A stretch of DNA of 64,000 bases from Thiomonas delicata. GTDB taxonomy: Bacteria > Pseudomonadota > Gammaproteobacteria > Burkholderiales > Burkholderiaceae_C. The stretch covers positions 1,682,109 through 1,746,108 of the forward strand of contig NZ_LT592170.1 in assembly GCF_900088825.1 (NCBI RefSeq), written 5' to 3'. The stretch's first letter is position 1, and each line of letters starts with the position of its first letter. The notes under the pieces are model-generated. The model ran no database searches, was not told where the DNA came from, and saw only the letters and a program-made list of their open reading frames with translations. Made by a program: the position numbers and the translations under genes. Shown here one piece after another: positions 9,496 through 17,656 of this stretch.

Positions 9496-10881
9496 TCAGC
9501 AGGGCGTTGGCGCATTTTTGCGACTGTAGTACCACCACGTCGCCACCACGCACAGCACATAGAAGACGATGAACCCATACAGCGCCGGCTGCGGCCCGCC
9601 GGTCAGGGCAATGGACGTACCGTAGCTCTTGGGGACGAAGAAGGCGCCGTAGGCCGCCACCGCCGAGCTGAAACCGATGACCGCCGCGGCCTCCTTGTTC
9701 GCATCCTTCACCGCCTGTTCCTGCGCTGTGGCCGCCTGGCCGGCGGTGGCACGCTTGCGGTCGGTGAGGAAGATGACCGGGATCATGCGGAAGGTGGAGC
9801 CGTTGCCGATCCCGGTGGTGGCGAACAGCAGCATGAACGCGGCGAGAAAGCCGCTGAAGCTGCCGCCCTGCCCGGCATGGGGCAGGAAGCTCAGCACGGC
9901 GAACACGCCCAGGGCCATCACGATGAAGTTCCAGAACGTCACGCGCGCGCCGCCCAGCTTGTCGGCCAGCCAGCCGCCCACGGGCCGCACCAGCGCGCCG
10001 ACGAGGGGGCCGAGCCAGGCGTAGTCGAGGGCGTTGATGCCGGGGAATTGCGACTTGATCAACAGCGGAAAGCCCGCCGAATAGCCGATGAAGGAGCCGA
10101 AGGTCCCGGTGTAGAGAAAGCTCATGATCCACGTGTGCTTGCGCCTGAAGATCACGGCCTGGTCGGCGAACGAGGCCTTGGCATCGGCCAGGTCGTTCAT
10201 GCCGAACCAGGCGGCCAGCGTCGCGGCGACGATGAACGGCACCCAGACCAGCCCGGCGTTTTGCAGCCAGAGCTGGGTGGTCTTGCCGCCGACCACCGCG
10301 GTCTGCGGCCCGCCGCCCAGAACGCCGTAAACCCCGGCGGTGATCACCAGCGGCACGATGAACTGCACGATGGACACCCCCAGATTCCCCAGACCGGCGT
10401 TCAGCCCCAGCGCCAGGCCTTTTTGCGCCTTGGGGAAGAAGAAGTTGATGTTCGCCATCGACGAGGCGAAATTGCCGCCGCCGAAGCCGCTGAGCAGGGC
10501 CAGGATGACGAAGATCTCGTAGGGCGTGTTGGGGTTTTGCACCGCGTAGTAGATGCCCATGGCCGGCAGAAGTAAGGACGCGGTGGAGATCGCGGTCCAG
10601 CGCCGGCCGCCGAAAATCGGCACCATGAACGAGTAGAAGATCCGCAGCGTGGCGCCGAACAGCCCCGGCAGCGCGGCGAGCCAGAACAGCTGGTTGGTGG
10701 TGAACCTGAATCCCACCTGCGGCAGCTTGACCACCACCACCGACCACACCATCCAGACCGCGAAGGCCAGGGTGAGGGCCGGGATGGAAATCCACAGATT
10801 GCGGTTGGCGATGCCGTGGCCCTGGCGCTGCCAGAACGCGGCGTCTTCGGGGTTCCAATGCTGGATCACATGACTGGACAT
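9496..10881 (-). CDS. narK: NarK-type nitrate/nitrite transporter (second copy, NarK2-like)
   Basis: A 461-residue major-facilitator protein of the nitrate/nitrite porter family with about 12 membrane helices. It has the family's signature glycine-rich helices, FGGGNFASSMANINFFFP and GLNAGLGNLGVSIVQF. NarK-type porters bring nitrate in and exchange it for nitrite during nitrate respiration. It starts 18 nt after the upstream narK gene with a strong ribosome site (AGGAG), so the two are cotranscribed. Fused or paired NarK1/NarK2 modules are known in beta- and gammaproteobacteria; by position and sequence this is the NarK2-like partner. Confidence 0.92.
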   Translation of the reverse strand: MSSHVIQHWNPEDAAFWQRQGHGIANRNLWISIPALTLAFAVWMVWSVVVVKLPQVGFRFTTNQLFWLAALPGLFGATLRIFYSFMVPIFGGRRWTAISTASLLLPAMGIYYAVQNPNTPYEIFVILALLSGFGGGNFASSMANINFFFPKAQKGLALGLNAGLGNLGVSIVQFIVPLVITAGVYGVLGGGPQTAVVGGKTTQLWLQNAGLVWVPFIVAATLAAWFGMNDLADAKASFADQAVIFRRKHTWIMSFLYTGTFGSFIGYSAGFPLLIKSQFPGINALDYAWLGPLVGALVRPVGGWLADKLGGARVTFWNFIVMALGVFAVLSFLPHAGQGGSFSGFLAAFMLLFATTGIGNGSTFRMIPVIFLTDRKRATAGQAATAQEQAVKDANKEAAAVIGFSSAVAAYGAFFVPKSYGTSIALTGGPQPALYGFIVFYVLCVVATWWYYSRKNAPTPC

Positions 10882-10899
10882 GATGATTCTCCTGTTGAT

Positions 10900-12216
10900 T
10901 TAGTCGCGGGCGGCATGGGCAGGTTGGGCTAGCGCGAGCCCGCCTCCCGATGCACGGGCGTCGTCGTGCGACGCGGGGGGTTTGAAAACGTCGGTCCGGC
11001 GGACCTCGGTGAAGAACATCCACGCCAGCGACACCGACACCACGCCGTACATCAGCATGAAGGCCGAGGAGCGGATGCCGGTGAGGTCGAGCAGCGCGCC
11101 GAACAGGATGGGCAGCAGAAACCCGCCCATGCCGCCGGCCAGACCGACGATGCCCGAGACCGTGCCGATATTGGCCGGGTAGTCGTCGGCGATGTACTTG
11201 AACACGCTGGCCTTGCCGAAGGCGAAGGCGATGCCGAGGATGAACATCAGCGCGGTGAAGGTATAGACGTTGAGGCCGAGGTGGAAGGTGGAGGGGCCGC
11301 TGGTGGTCAGCACCGTGAACTCGGTTTGCGGATACGACAGCACGAACAGCGCCACCCAACTCACCCACAGCACCCACCAGGTCACGCTATGCGCGCCGTA
11401 TTTGTCCGACAGCCATCCGCCTACCGCGCGCAGCACCCCGCCGGGCAGCGAGAACGCAGCGGCCAGCAGGGCCGCCACGGGCAGGCTGAGCTTGTACTCG
11501 CCCACGTAGTACTGCACCATCCACAGCGACAACGCGACATAGCCGCCGAACACGATGCTGTAGTACTGGCTGTACTTCAGAACCCCGGGGTCGCGCAGGG
11601 CGCGCAACTGGTCCATGAAACGGGTCTGGCCTTGCACCACATGGCTCGCGTCGTGGCGGCTGAACACCCAGAACAGAATGACCGTGCCCAGCATGACGGC
11701 GGCATACACGTGCGGCACCATGGTCCAGCCGAAGCCCACGACCAAAGCCGGGGCGACGAACTTGTTGACCGCCGCGCCCGAGTTGCCAGCGCCGAAAATG
11801 CCCATCGCCAGCCCCTGGCGTTCCTTGGGGAACCAGCGCGCGACATAGGGCGTGCCGACCGAGAACGAGCCGCCGGCCAGGCCGATGAACAGGCCGATGG
11901 TCAGGTACTGCCAGTACTGCGTGGCATAGGCCAGCATCCAGATCGGGATCACGGTCGCCGCCATGATCAGGGCGAACACGATGCGCCCGCCGTAGCGGTC
12001 GGTCCAGATGCCCAGCGGCACGCGCACCAGCGAGCCGCTGAGCACCGGCATGGCGGTGAGCAGGCCGAATTCGGTGGCGTTGAGGCCGAGGGTTTTCTTG
12101 ATCGGGATGCCGATGACGGCAAACATCATCCACACCATGAAACACACCGTGAAGGCCCAGGTGCTGACGATCAGCACCGACCAGGCCTGGCGGTTGTGCT
12201 GCAAATTCGGACGCAT
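10900..12216 (-). CDS. narK: NarK-type nitrate transporter (first copy, NarK1-like)
   Basis: A 438-residue major-facilitator transporter with about 12 membrane helices. It contains the nitrate signature segments GLAGGSFSVGTPYVARWFP and GIFGAGNSGAAVNKFVAP. NarK1-type proteins are thought to act as proton/nitrate symporters that start nitrate uptake, with NarK2 then exchanging nitrate for nitrite. The start at 12216 (MRPNLQHN) is preceded by AAGGAG at a good distance, which decides it over an upstream in-frame ATG at 12246. It lies downstream of narXL and heads a narK1-narK2 pair. Confidence 0.92.
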   Translation of the reverse strand: MRPNLQHNRQAWSVLIVSTWAFTVCFMVWMMFAVIGIPIKKTLGLNATEFGLLTAMPVLSGSLVRVPLGIWTDRYGGRIVFALIMAATVIPIWMLAYATQYWQYLTIGLFIGLAGGSFSVGTPYVARWFPKERQGLAMGIFGAGNSGAAVNKFVAPALVVGFGWTMVPHVYAAVMLGTVILFWVFSRHDASHVVQGQTRFMDQLRALRDPGVLKYSQYYSIVFGGYVALSLWMVQYYVGEYKLSLPVAALLAAAFSLPGGVLRAVGGWLSDKYGAHSVTWWVLWVSWVALFVLSYPQTEFTVLTTSGPSTFHLGLNVYTFTALMFILGIAFAFGKASVFKYIADDYPANIGTVSGIVGLAGGMGGFLLPILFGALLDLTGIRSSAFMLMYGVVSVSLAWMFFTEVRRTDVFKPPASHDDARASGGGLALAQPAHAARD

Positions 12217-12304
12217 GACAGACTCCTTGGCTTTGCCTGGAGTCAATCTAGGCCGTGGGGGCTCGGGCGGACATTCGTCGATGGAGTGACCGCGGGCGGC
12301 AGAA

Positions 12305-12332
12305 GAACGAGGATGCGCGCGCGTCCTCGTTC
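12305..12332 (-). terminator. perfect inverted repeat between narL and narK1
   Basis: GAACGAGGA (12305-12313) and TCCTCGTTC (12324-12332) are perfect 9-bp arms around a 10-nt GC loop. The element lies 88 nt past the narL stop and 89 nt before narK1. On the minus strand it is followed by TTCTTCT, so it could be a partial terminator separating regulators from transporters, or an operator. I found no clear FNR box nearby. Confidence 0.4.
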
Positions 12333-12419
12333 GAACGAACTACGTCCGGTCCCGACCGTTCAAGGGCTGCGGCGGCGCAAGGCGTCGATGCCGCCCGCGT
12401 GAACAGGCCTTAGTCCGGC

Positions 12420-13079
12420 TCAATCCGCCAGGCCGTGCTCGCTGGCGTAGACGGCGATTTGCACCCGCGAACTCAGGTCGAGCTTGCGCAGGACGCTCTG
12501 CACATGCACCTTGACCGTGGTTTCGGCGATGTCGAGCTCGCGTGCGATCTGCTTGTTGCTCGCGCCCCGTGCGATGGCGGCGGCGATTTGCCGTTCGCGC
12601 GGGCTCAGCGGGCTTGCGTACTGCCGCGCGCCGGCCGGCGGGGCCGGTTCCCCGGCGGTGAAGGCTTGCGCCAGCTTGGGCGCCATTTCCGCGCCGATCA
12701 CGACCTCGCCGCGCTGCGCGCGGTGCACCGCGCCGATGAGTTCGCCGGCCTCGCAGGTCTTGAGCAGGTAGCCGCAGGCCCCGGCGCGTAGCGCCGCGCC
12801 GAGATCGGCGGCGTCTTCGCTGACCGTGAGCATCAGGACCTTTGCCGCAGGCGCGGCCTGACGCAGGCCTGGCACCGCATCGACTCCCCTCACCCCGGGA
12901 AGATGGTTGTCGAGCAGCACGATGTCGGGCCGGACCTGCGCCGCCAGGCGCAAGGCCTCCCCGGCATCGGCCGCTTCGCCGACCACGGCCAGGCTCGGAT
13001 CTTCGCCCAGCAGCGCGACCAGCCCGCGCCGGAACAGCGTGTGGTCGTCGACCAGAAGGATGCGGATCTCAGGCGGCAT
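12420..13079 (-). CDS. narL: nitrate/nitrite response regulator NarL
   Basis: A 219-residue response regulator of the NarL/FixJ class. The receiver domain (about residues 5-120) has the acidic pocket DD at 11-12, the phospho-accepting D57 in VLLDNHLPG and the lysine in YLLKT. A LuxR-type helix-turn-helix follows (LSPRERQIAAAIARGASNKQIARELDIAE...). The ATG at 13079 lies inside the 3' end of narX (11-nt overlap), indicating translational coupling with its sensor. It probably controls the two narK genes just downstream. Confidence 0.9.
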   Translation of the reverse strand: MPPEIRILLVDDHTLFRRGLVALLGEDPSLAVVGEAADAGEALRLAAQVRPDIVLLDNHLPGVRGVDAVPGLRQAAPAAKVLMLTVSEDAADLGAALRAGACGYLLKTCEAGELIGAVHRAQRGEVVIGAEMAPKLAQAFTAGEPAPPAGARQYASPLSPRERQIAAAIARGASNKQIARELDIAETTVKVHVQSVLRKLDLSSRVQIAVYASEHGLAD

Positions 13080-15012
13080 GGGCGGACTCGGCGTCCGCGT
13101 CGCGCCCCGGGCGCTGCGTTGCGGACAAGGGGGCGGGTTGCGGCAATTCCAGCACGACGCGTGTGCCTTGGCCGGGGGTCGACTCGATGGACAGGCTGGC
13201 TCCGATGTTGGCGGCGCGTTCGCGCATGATTTGCAGGCCGACATGGGCCAGGGCGTCGGCGGCACGTTGTCGGACGTCGAAGCCGAGGCCGTCGTCGCGG
13301 ATCTCGAAGCGCCAGCTCGGCAGGCTGCTGACGTCGAGCGTCACCAGGCCGGCGCGCGCATGCTTGCGCACGTTCGACAGCGATTCCTGCAGCACATGAA
13401 GCACCTGGACCTGGATATCGGGGTCGAGCGGCTGGCCGTGGCCGTTGAACTGCAGCCGCGTCTGCACCCCGCTTTGCAGTTCGAACTTCTGCAGCGTGCT
13501 GCGCAGCGCGGGTTCGAAGTCCTGCTCCCGGGTGCGAGTGCGGAAATGCAGCAGGAGTTCGCGCACGTCGGCCAGGCTTTCCCGCACGCCGGCGTCGAGT
13601 TCGTTGACGGTGGCCTCGACGCGGGCGGGATCGTTCGACTTCAGGGCCGAGCGCAGCAATTGCAACTGGATTTTCATGAAGGCGAGGGCCTGGGCGATGG
13701 AGTCGTGCAGCTCGCGTGCCAGCAAGGCGCGTTCCTGCGCCACGGCCGCCTCGCGCTCCAGCGCTGCGCTGCGCAGGCCCTCCATCGCGACGGCCAGATG
13801 CCCGGCCAGCGTTTCAAGCAGGGCGAGCTGCGCCGGATCGTCGTCGTGCCGGGCACGGTAGAACAGATCGATTTCGCCCAGCAAGCGATGCTGGGTGGAC
13901 ACCGGCACGCTGACCAGAGTGGCGAAACCGGCCTCCACGCAAGGCTCGTCCATGCCGGGACCGAGTGCCCGCTCGCCGGGCTTGTGGAAATGCACCACCT
14001 GCGGGCCGGTGTCGGTCTGCGCCTGCCCGCAGTGGCAGGTGCCGGCCAGCAGGCAGCCCTCGCCTTCGGTGATCGCCTGGGGCATGCCCTCGGCGGCCAG
14101 CAGCACGTAGCGCTGCGCCGCCTCGTCGGTCCAGCGCAGCATGACCGCGTCGGCGCCGACGATGCGCTTGATCGCCGGTGTGAAGGCGCCCGACAGTTCC
14201 TCCAGGCTTTGCGCGCCCGACACCAGGGCGCTGACCTCATAGAGTGCGGCCAGGCGTTGCTGCTCGGTCTGCAGATCGGCGGTCTTTTGCCTGACCCGGT
14301 TCTCCAGCTCGGCATGGTCGGTCTGCAACTGCTCGGCCATGCGGTTGAAGCCTGCGGCCAGATCGCCCAGCTCGTCCGAGAATTCCACGTCGACGCGGGC
14401 GGCATAGTCGCCGCCCTCGAGCGCCGCCACGCCGCGGCTGAGCCGCCCGACCGGATCGAGCACGAACAGATAGCCGGCGTAGAACATGAGCAGCGCGCCG
14501 ATGACCACCAATGCCGCCATCGCCATCTGGAAGGCGTGCAGCACCGTGGTCCAGAAGTCCAGCCGGTGTTCGATGGCGGTCACCAAGGCGTCGATCTGGG
14601 CGACGAAGTGGTCGAGTTCGGGGCGGCCGATCGGGGGACCCAGCGCAGGGTCCAGCCAACGCGGGGCCAGTTGCTTCCACGCGGCTCGCACCGCGGCGTA
14701 ACGCTGCCGGATGGTGCTGTCCCAGGGCACGAACAAGGGCCGCGCCTGGCTGCCGGTGCGCAGCAGTTCGAGGCTGTCCTGCATGTGCGCCACGTCCTGC
14801 GCGACGGAGGCCCGGCCCGGCGCGGTGGAGCTGAGCGCGAGGCGGTAGGTCATCATGCGCAGGCGCCCCGCCTCGTTCACGGCGGCCGCGCCGCCTTCCA
14901 GATTCCACGAAATCCACAAGGTCGAACCCACCGACAGCAGAGACAGCACGAGAAACAGCCCCGCGAACAGGGCGATCTTGCCGGTGAGGGTCCAACGCTG
15001 CGGCATGGGCAT
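13069..15012 (-). CDS. narX: nitrate/nitrite sensor histidine kinase NarX
   Basis: A 647-residue membrane sensor kinase. Helix TM1 (about residues 11-36) is followed at once by the periplasmic P-box-like segment NEAGRLRMMTYRLAL (46-60), the nitrate-binding element of NarX/NarQ. TM2 is at about 162-186, then come a HAMP domain, a GAF-like module with a cysteine cluster (GTCHCG) and a HisKA_3 domain with the phospho-accepting H436 in LARELHDSIAQAL. The ATPase domain has the DDGLGFD G-box. It is the first gene of the narXL unit. Confidence 0.92.
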   Translation of the reverse strand: MPMPQRWTLTGKIALFAGLFLVLSLLSVGSTLWISWNLEGGAAAVNEAGRLRMMTYRLALSSTAPGRASVAQDVAHMQDSLELLRTGSQARPLFVPWDSTIRQRYAAVRAAWKQLAPRWLDPALGPPIGRPELDHFVAQIDALVTAIEHRLDFWTTVLHAFQMAMAALVVIGALLMFYAGYLFVLDPVGRLSRGVAALEGGDYAARVDVEFSDELGDLAAGFNRMAEQLQTDHAELENRVRQKTADLQTEQQRLAALYEVSALVSGAQSLEELSGAFTPAIKRIVGADAVMLRWTDEAAQRYVLLAAEGMPQAITEGEGCLLAGTCHCGQAQTDTGPQVVHFHKPGERALGPGMDEPCVEAGFATLVSVPVSTQHRLLGEIDLFYRARHDDDPAQLALLETLAGHLAVAMEGLRSAALEREAAVAQERALLARELHDSIAQALAFMKIQLQLLRSALKSNDPARVEATVNELDAGVRESLADVRELLLHFRTRTREQDFEPALRSTLQKFELQSGVQTRLQFNGHGQPLDPDIQVQVLHVLQESLSNVRKHARAGLVTLDVSSLPSWRFEIRDDGLGFDVRQRAADALAHVGLQIMRERAANIGASLSIESTPGQGTRVVLELPQPAPLSATQRPGRDADAESAHAA

Positions 15013-15103
15013 GGATCAAGCTGCTGGATGAGGGGGGCCGTGGCGCAAGCCGGATGCAAACAGGCGCTGGCGGCCTGTTACCGCAGTGTACGGCTGGCCC
15101 GGG

Positions 15104-15427
15104 CTATGGTCGCCGCTTCAGGTCAGCCTCCTGTGCGGGGGTGCGCTGGGCCATTTCCGTCTGCATGAAGGCGCGCAACTGCACGAGCGTGAGCGTGCCC
15201 TTGCGCGTGGTGTCGATCTCGTCGAAGCGCTGCGCCACCAGCGGCATGCCGGCCTGAGCCTCCTCGCGCGTGAGCAGGCCGTCGTGGTTGACGTCGGCTT
15301 GCTGGAAGCGGCTGCTCAGCTGCGCGTCCATGCGCGCGAGCATCGCCTTCTCGCCGAAGGCCTGCGCGGCTGGGCTCAGCAAGGCCAGGGCGAGGGGTAT
15401 GGTCAGCTGAAATTTGCGGATCTGCAT
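15104..15427 (-). CDS. small secreted EF-hand protein
   Basis: A 107-residue protein with an N-terminal signal peptide (hydrophobic core LTIPLALALLSPA, cleavage likely after AQA at about residue 23). The mature part carries one canonical Ca2+-binding EF-hand loop at residues 45-56 (D45, N47, D49, G50, E56), and a second, degenerate loop beginning DEIDTTRKG. The protein is therefore predicted to be a periplasmic calcium binder. A strong AGGAG ribosome site precedes the ATG. It follows the substrate-binding-protein gene by 19 nt and is probably in its operon. Confidence 0.82.
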   Translation of the reverse strand: MQIRKFQLTIPLALALLSPAAQAFGEKAMLARMDAQLSSRFQQADVNHDGLLTREEAQAGMPLVAQRFDEIDTTRKGTLTLVQLRAFMQTEMAQRTPAQEADLKRRP

Positions 15428-15446
15428 GAAAGTCTCCTGGGCGGTT

Positions 15447-16628
15447 TTACAGGCTGCGGTAGAACGAGGCGGGTGGCGCGCTGCCGATCACTTCGGTGAG
15501 GAAGGTGTTCAGATCGGGCTGGATGGCGGCCATGGTCAGATCGGTGCGGAACACCAGTTCCTGCTGCGCGAGCGACGCGGCAATCACCGGGGCCGGGAGC
15601 GACAGGCCATATTGGCCGTAATACGTGGTGATGCCGGCGGAGATGGTTTGCGCAATCTGCTGCAGTGCCTGCGGGTCGCCGCGTGCGGCCATGATCGCGT
15701 CGGCGGCAGCGCGGTAGGCCTGTAGCACGACCTGTGCCGTAGCGCTGCGCGAGGGATCGTCGAGCACCGTGCTCAGCACGCCCACGCCGCCGTGGGGCAA
15801 CTGGCTGCTCGGCCAGGCGGTGTAGCCGGTGAACAGGACTTGCATGTCGATGGCCCTTGTCATCGGCACCGCGCCGCTCATCGGCATCAGGGTCTGCATC
15901 ACCAGGCCGGTGGCGGCAGGTTCGACCAGCGAGATCGCCGTCGGCGGCATATTGAAGCTCGGGTCGCAGGCCGGGTTGCTGTTCATCGGCAACTGCTGCG
16001 CCATCATGGGAGCGGCCTGCATCACCGGCAGGTAACAGATCTTGAAGTCCGCAGGGCTCTGGCCCGCGCGGTGCAAGGCGGCCTGGAAGATCAGGTCGGG
16101 TCCGCCCCCCTTGCCGCCCGAGGTGGGGCCAGACACCAACACACCCTGGCCGACCAGTTGCGCGAAGCTGGTGATGCCGGCGCTTTGCGGCGCCACCATC
16201 CAGAAGCCGCGCCAGTCGTTCACCTGCACCAATTGCAAGTTCGGCACCTTGCCGGTGATGACTTTCTTCGCCATGGTGTAGGTCATCGCCAGCGCCGCAT
16301 CGGTGTTGCCGGCGGCGAACGCGCTGTCGATGCCGCTGCTGTCGGCCACCGGCTGCAGGACGACGGGAAGCGCGGGGTTGTTCGCCATCGCCAGCAGGAG
16401 TGGGAACACATTGGGGTTGGGTGTGGCCACCACGCGCAACGGCACCTGGGCTTGTGCGCTGGCCGACGATGCCGAGGTTGCCGCCTTGGCCGCACCGCCA
16501 CCGCCGTAGGCGCCGAGCAGCGCGCTCAAACCGAGCGCGATCAGCATGGCCGCAATGCGCTGGCGTGACGAGTATGACGGGGCCCCGGGGCCGCTGCCGC
16601 CGCGGCATGGTGATGTCTGATGTTGCAT
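15447..16628 (-). CDS. periplasmic substrate-binding protein (NMT1/TauA-like), altered lipobox
   Basis: A 393-residue exported protein. After a basic N-region a hydrophobic segment ends LSALLGAYGGGG. The mature part resembles ABC-type solute-binding proteins of the NMT1/TauA group (LRVVATPNPNVFPLLLAM start, then SGPTSGGKGGGPDLIFQAAL). No permease or ATPase gene is adjacent, so the transport partner, if any, is elsewhere and the ligand is unknown. The ATG at 16628 has an AGGAG ribosome site. It is divergent from a response-regulator gene and is followed by the EF-hand gene. Confidence 0.75.
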   Translation of the reverse strand: MQHQTSPCRGGSGPGAPSYSSRQRIAAMLIALGLSALLGAYGGGGAAKAATSASSASAQAQVPLRVVATPNPNVFPLLLAMANNPALPVVLQPVADSSGIDSAFAAGNTDAALAMTYTMAKKVITGKVPNLQLVQVNDWRGFWMVAPQSAGITSFAQLVGQGVLVSGPTSGGKGGGPDLIFQAALHRAGQSPADFKICYLPVMQAAPMMAQQLPMNSNPACDPSFNMPPTAISLVEPAATGLVMQTLMPMSGAVPMTRAIDMQVLFTGYTAWPSSQLPHGGVGVLSTVLDDPSRSATAQVVLQAYRAAADAIMAARGDPQALQQIAQTISAGITTYYGQYGLSLPAPVIAASLAQQELVFRTDLTMAAIQPDLNTFLTEVIGSAPPASFYRSL

Positions 16629-16712
16629 GGCGATCTCCTGGTTGGGTGGCGCGAAGACGGGACATGGCCTCCTCGTCTCGAACATTGAGGCCATCCTAGG
16701 AAGCGCCTGTTA

Positions 16713-16728
16713 GCGTGCAATTGCACGC
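16713..16728. promoter_or_regulatory. perfect 16-bp palindrome between divergent operons
   Basis: GCGTGCAATTGCACGC reads the same on both strands. It sits 85 nt upstream of the substrate-binding-protein start and 140 nt upstream of the response-regulator start, where a shared operator would lie. Dimeric regulators recognise such sites; which protein binds is unknown. Another short palindrome, AACCCGGGTT, follows at 16744-16753. Confidence 0.5.
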
Positions 16729-16867
16729 ATGACCCATTGCATGAACCCGGGTTACGCGGGTTCGGCTTTGTCATCGCCAGTAACCAAACGGCGGGTTGGA
16801 GCGGCAGGTCCCGCTCATTACCATCAGGTCCATCGCCACGGTGCCATTCACATTCAGCCCATCCGTC

Positions 16868-17656
16868 ATGCCGCACGAGGTTCTTCCGCAGGACACCCCC
16901 CAGCCCGACGCTCGGCCCCGGTTGCTGTTGGTGGACGACGAGGCGGATCTGCGCGCCATGCTGCAGCGCTACCTCGGCGATCAAGGCTTCGTCGTACGTG
17001 CGGTGGCCGACGCCACGCAGATGCAGCGCCAGTTGCAGCGCGAACGCTTTGACCTTCTGGTGCTGGACCTCACCCTGCCCGGTGTCGACGGCCTGACGGT
17101 GTGCCGCGACCTGCGCGCAGCCGGTGAAACGCTGCCCATCCTCATGCTCACCGCGCGCGGCGACCCGGTGGACCGCATCATCGGCCTGGAGATGGGTGCC
17201 GACGACTACCTGCCCAAGCCGTTCAATCCGCGCGAGCTGCTGGCGCGGCTGCGCGCCATGCTCAGGCGCAACCAGATGCAGGGTCAGCTTCCGGTGGCGC
17301 GGCAGGAACGGATCATTCGTTTCGGGCGCTATGCGCTCGACCCGGTGGCGCGAAGCCTGCGACGCGATGGCGAATTCCTGCGCCTGAGTTCTGGCGAATG
17401 CGCCATGTTGCTGGCGCTGGCTGCACGCCCGGGTCGGCCACTTTCGCGCGAGCGTCTCATCGAACTGGCCTACGGTCGCGACCATGCCTCCACGGACCGC
17501 AGCGTGGACGTGCAGATCCTGCGCTTGCGCCGCCTGATCGAGGACGACCCCGCAGTACCCCGATTCATCCAGACCGTGCGCGGTCTGGGCTATGTGTTCA
17601 CGCCGGATGCCGCCGATGCGTCTTCCAGCACGGCACCGGAAGAGGCCGGGCGATGA
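16868..17656 (+). CDS. OmpR-family response regulator
   Basis: A 262-residue two-domain regulator. The receiver domain has the acidic pair DD at 23-24, phospho-acceptor D67 in LLVLDLTLPG and the conserved lysine in DYLPKPFNP. The C-terminal winged helix (about residues 150-245) has the OmpR-type pattern ending TVRGLGYVF. The stop overlaps the ATG of the next gene by 4 nt (ATGA), so regulator and kinase are translationally coupled. The 16-bp palindrome upstream and the divergent solute-binding protein suggest, without proof, a local target. Confidence 0.88.
   Translation: MPHEVLPQDTPQPDARPRLLLVDDEADLRAMLQRYLGDQGFVVRAVADATQMQRQLQRERFDLLVLDLTLPGVDGLTVCRDLRAAGETLPILMLTARGDPVDRIIGLEMGADDYLPKPFNPRELLARLRAMLRRNQMQGQLPVARQERIIRFGRYALDPVARSLRRDGEFLRLSSGECAMLLALAARPGRPLSRERLIELAYGRDHASTDRSVDVQILRLRRLIEDDPAVPRFIQTVRGLGYVFTPDAADASSSTAPEEAGR

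Noticed and set aside
12217-12304. Possible FNR or NarL binding site before narK1
   Set aside because: I looked for TTGAT-N4-ATCAA and NarL heptamer pairs; none fits well enough to report.
12907-15168. A long plus-strand open frame (753 codons) opposite narX and narL
   Set aside because: It has no recognisable domain and mirrors the GC-rich codon bias of narX/narL on the other strand; it is a shadow frame.
16743-16763. Terminator in the divergent region before the response regulator
   Set aside because: GAACCC/GGGTTC can pair but there is no T-run, and the position is upstream of both divergent genes.
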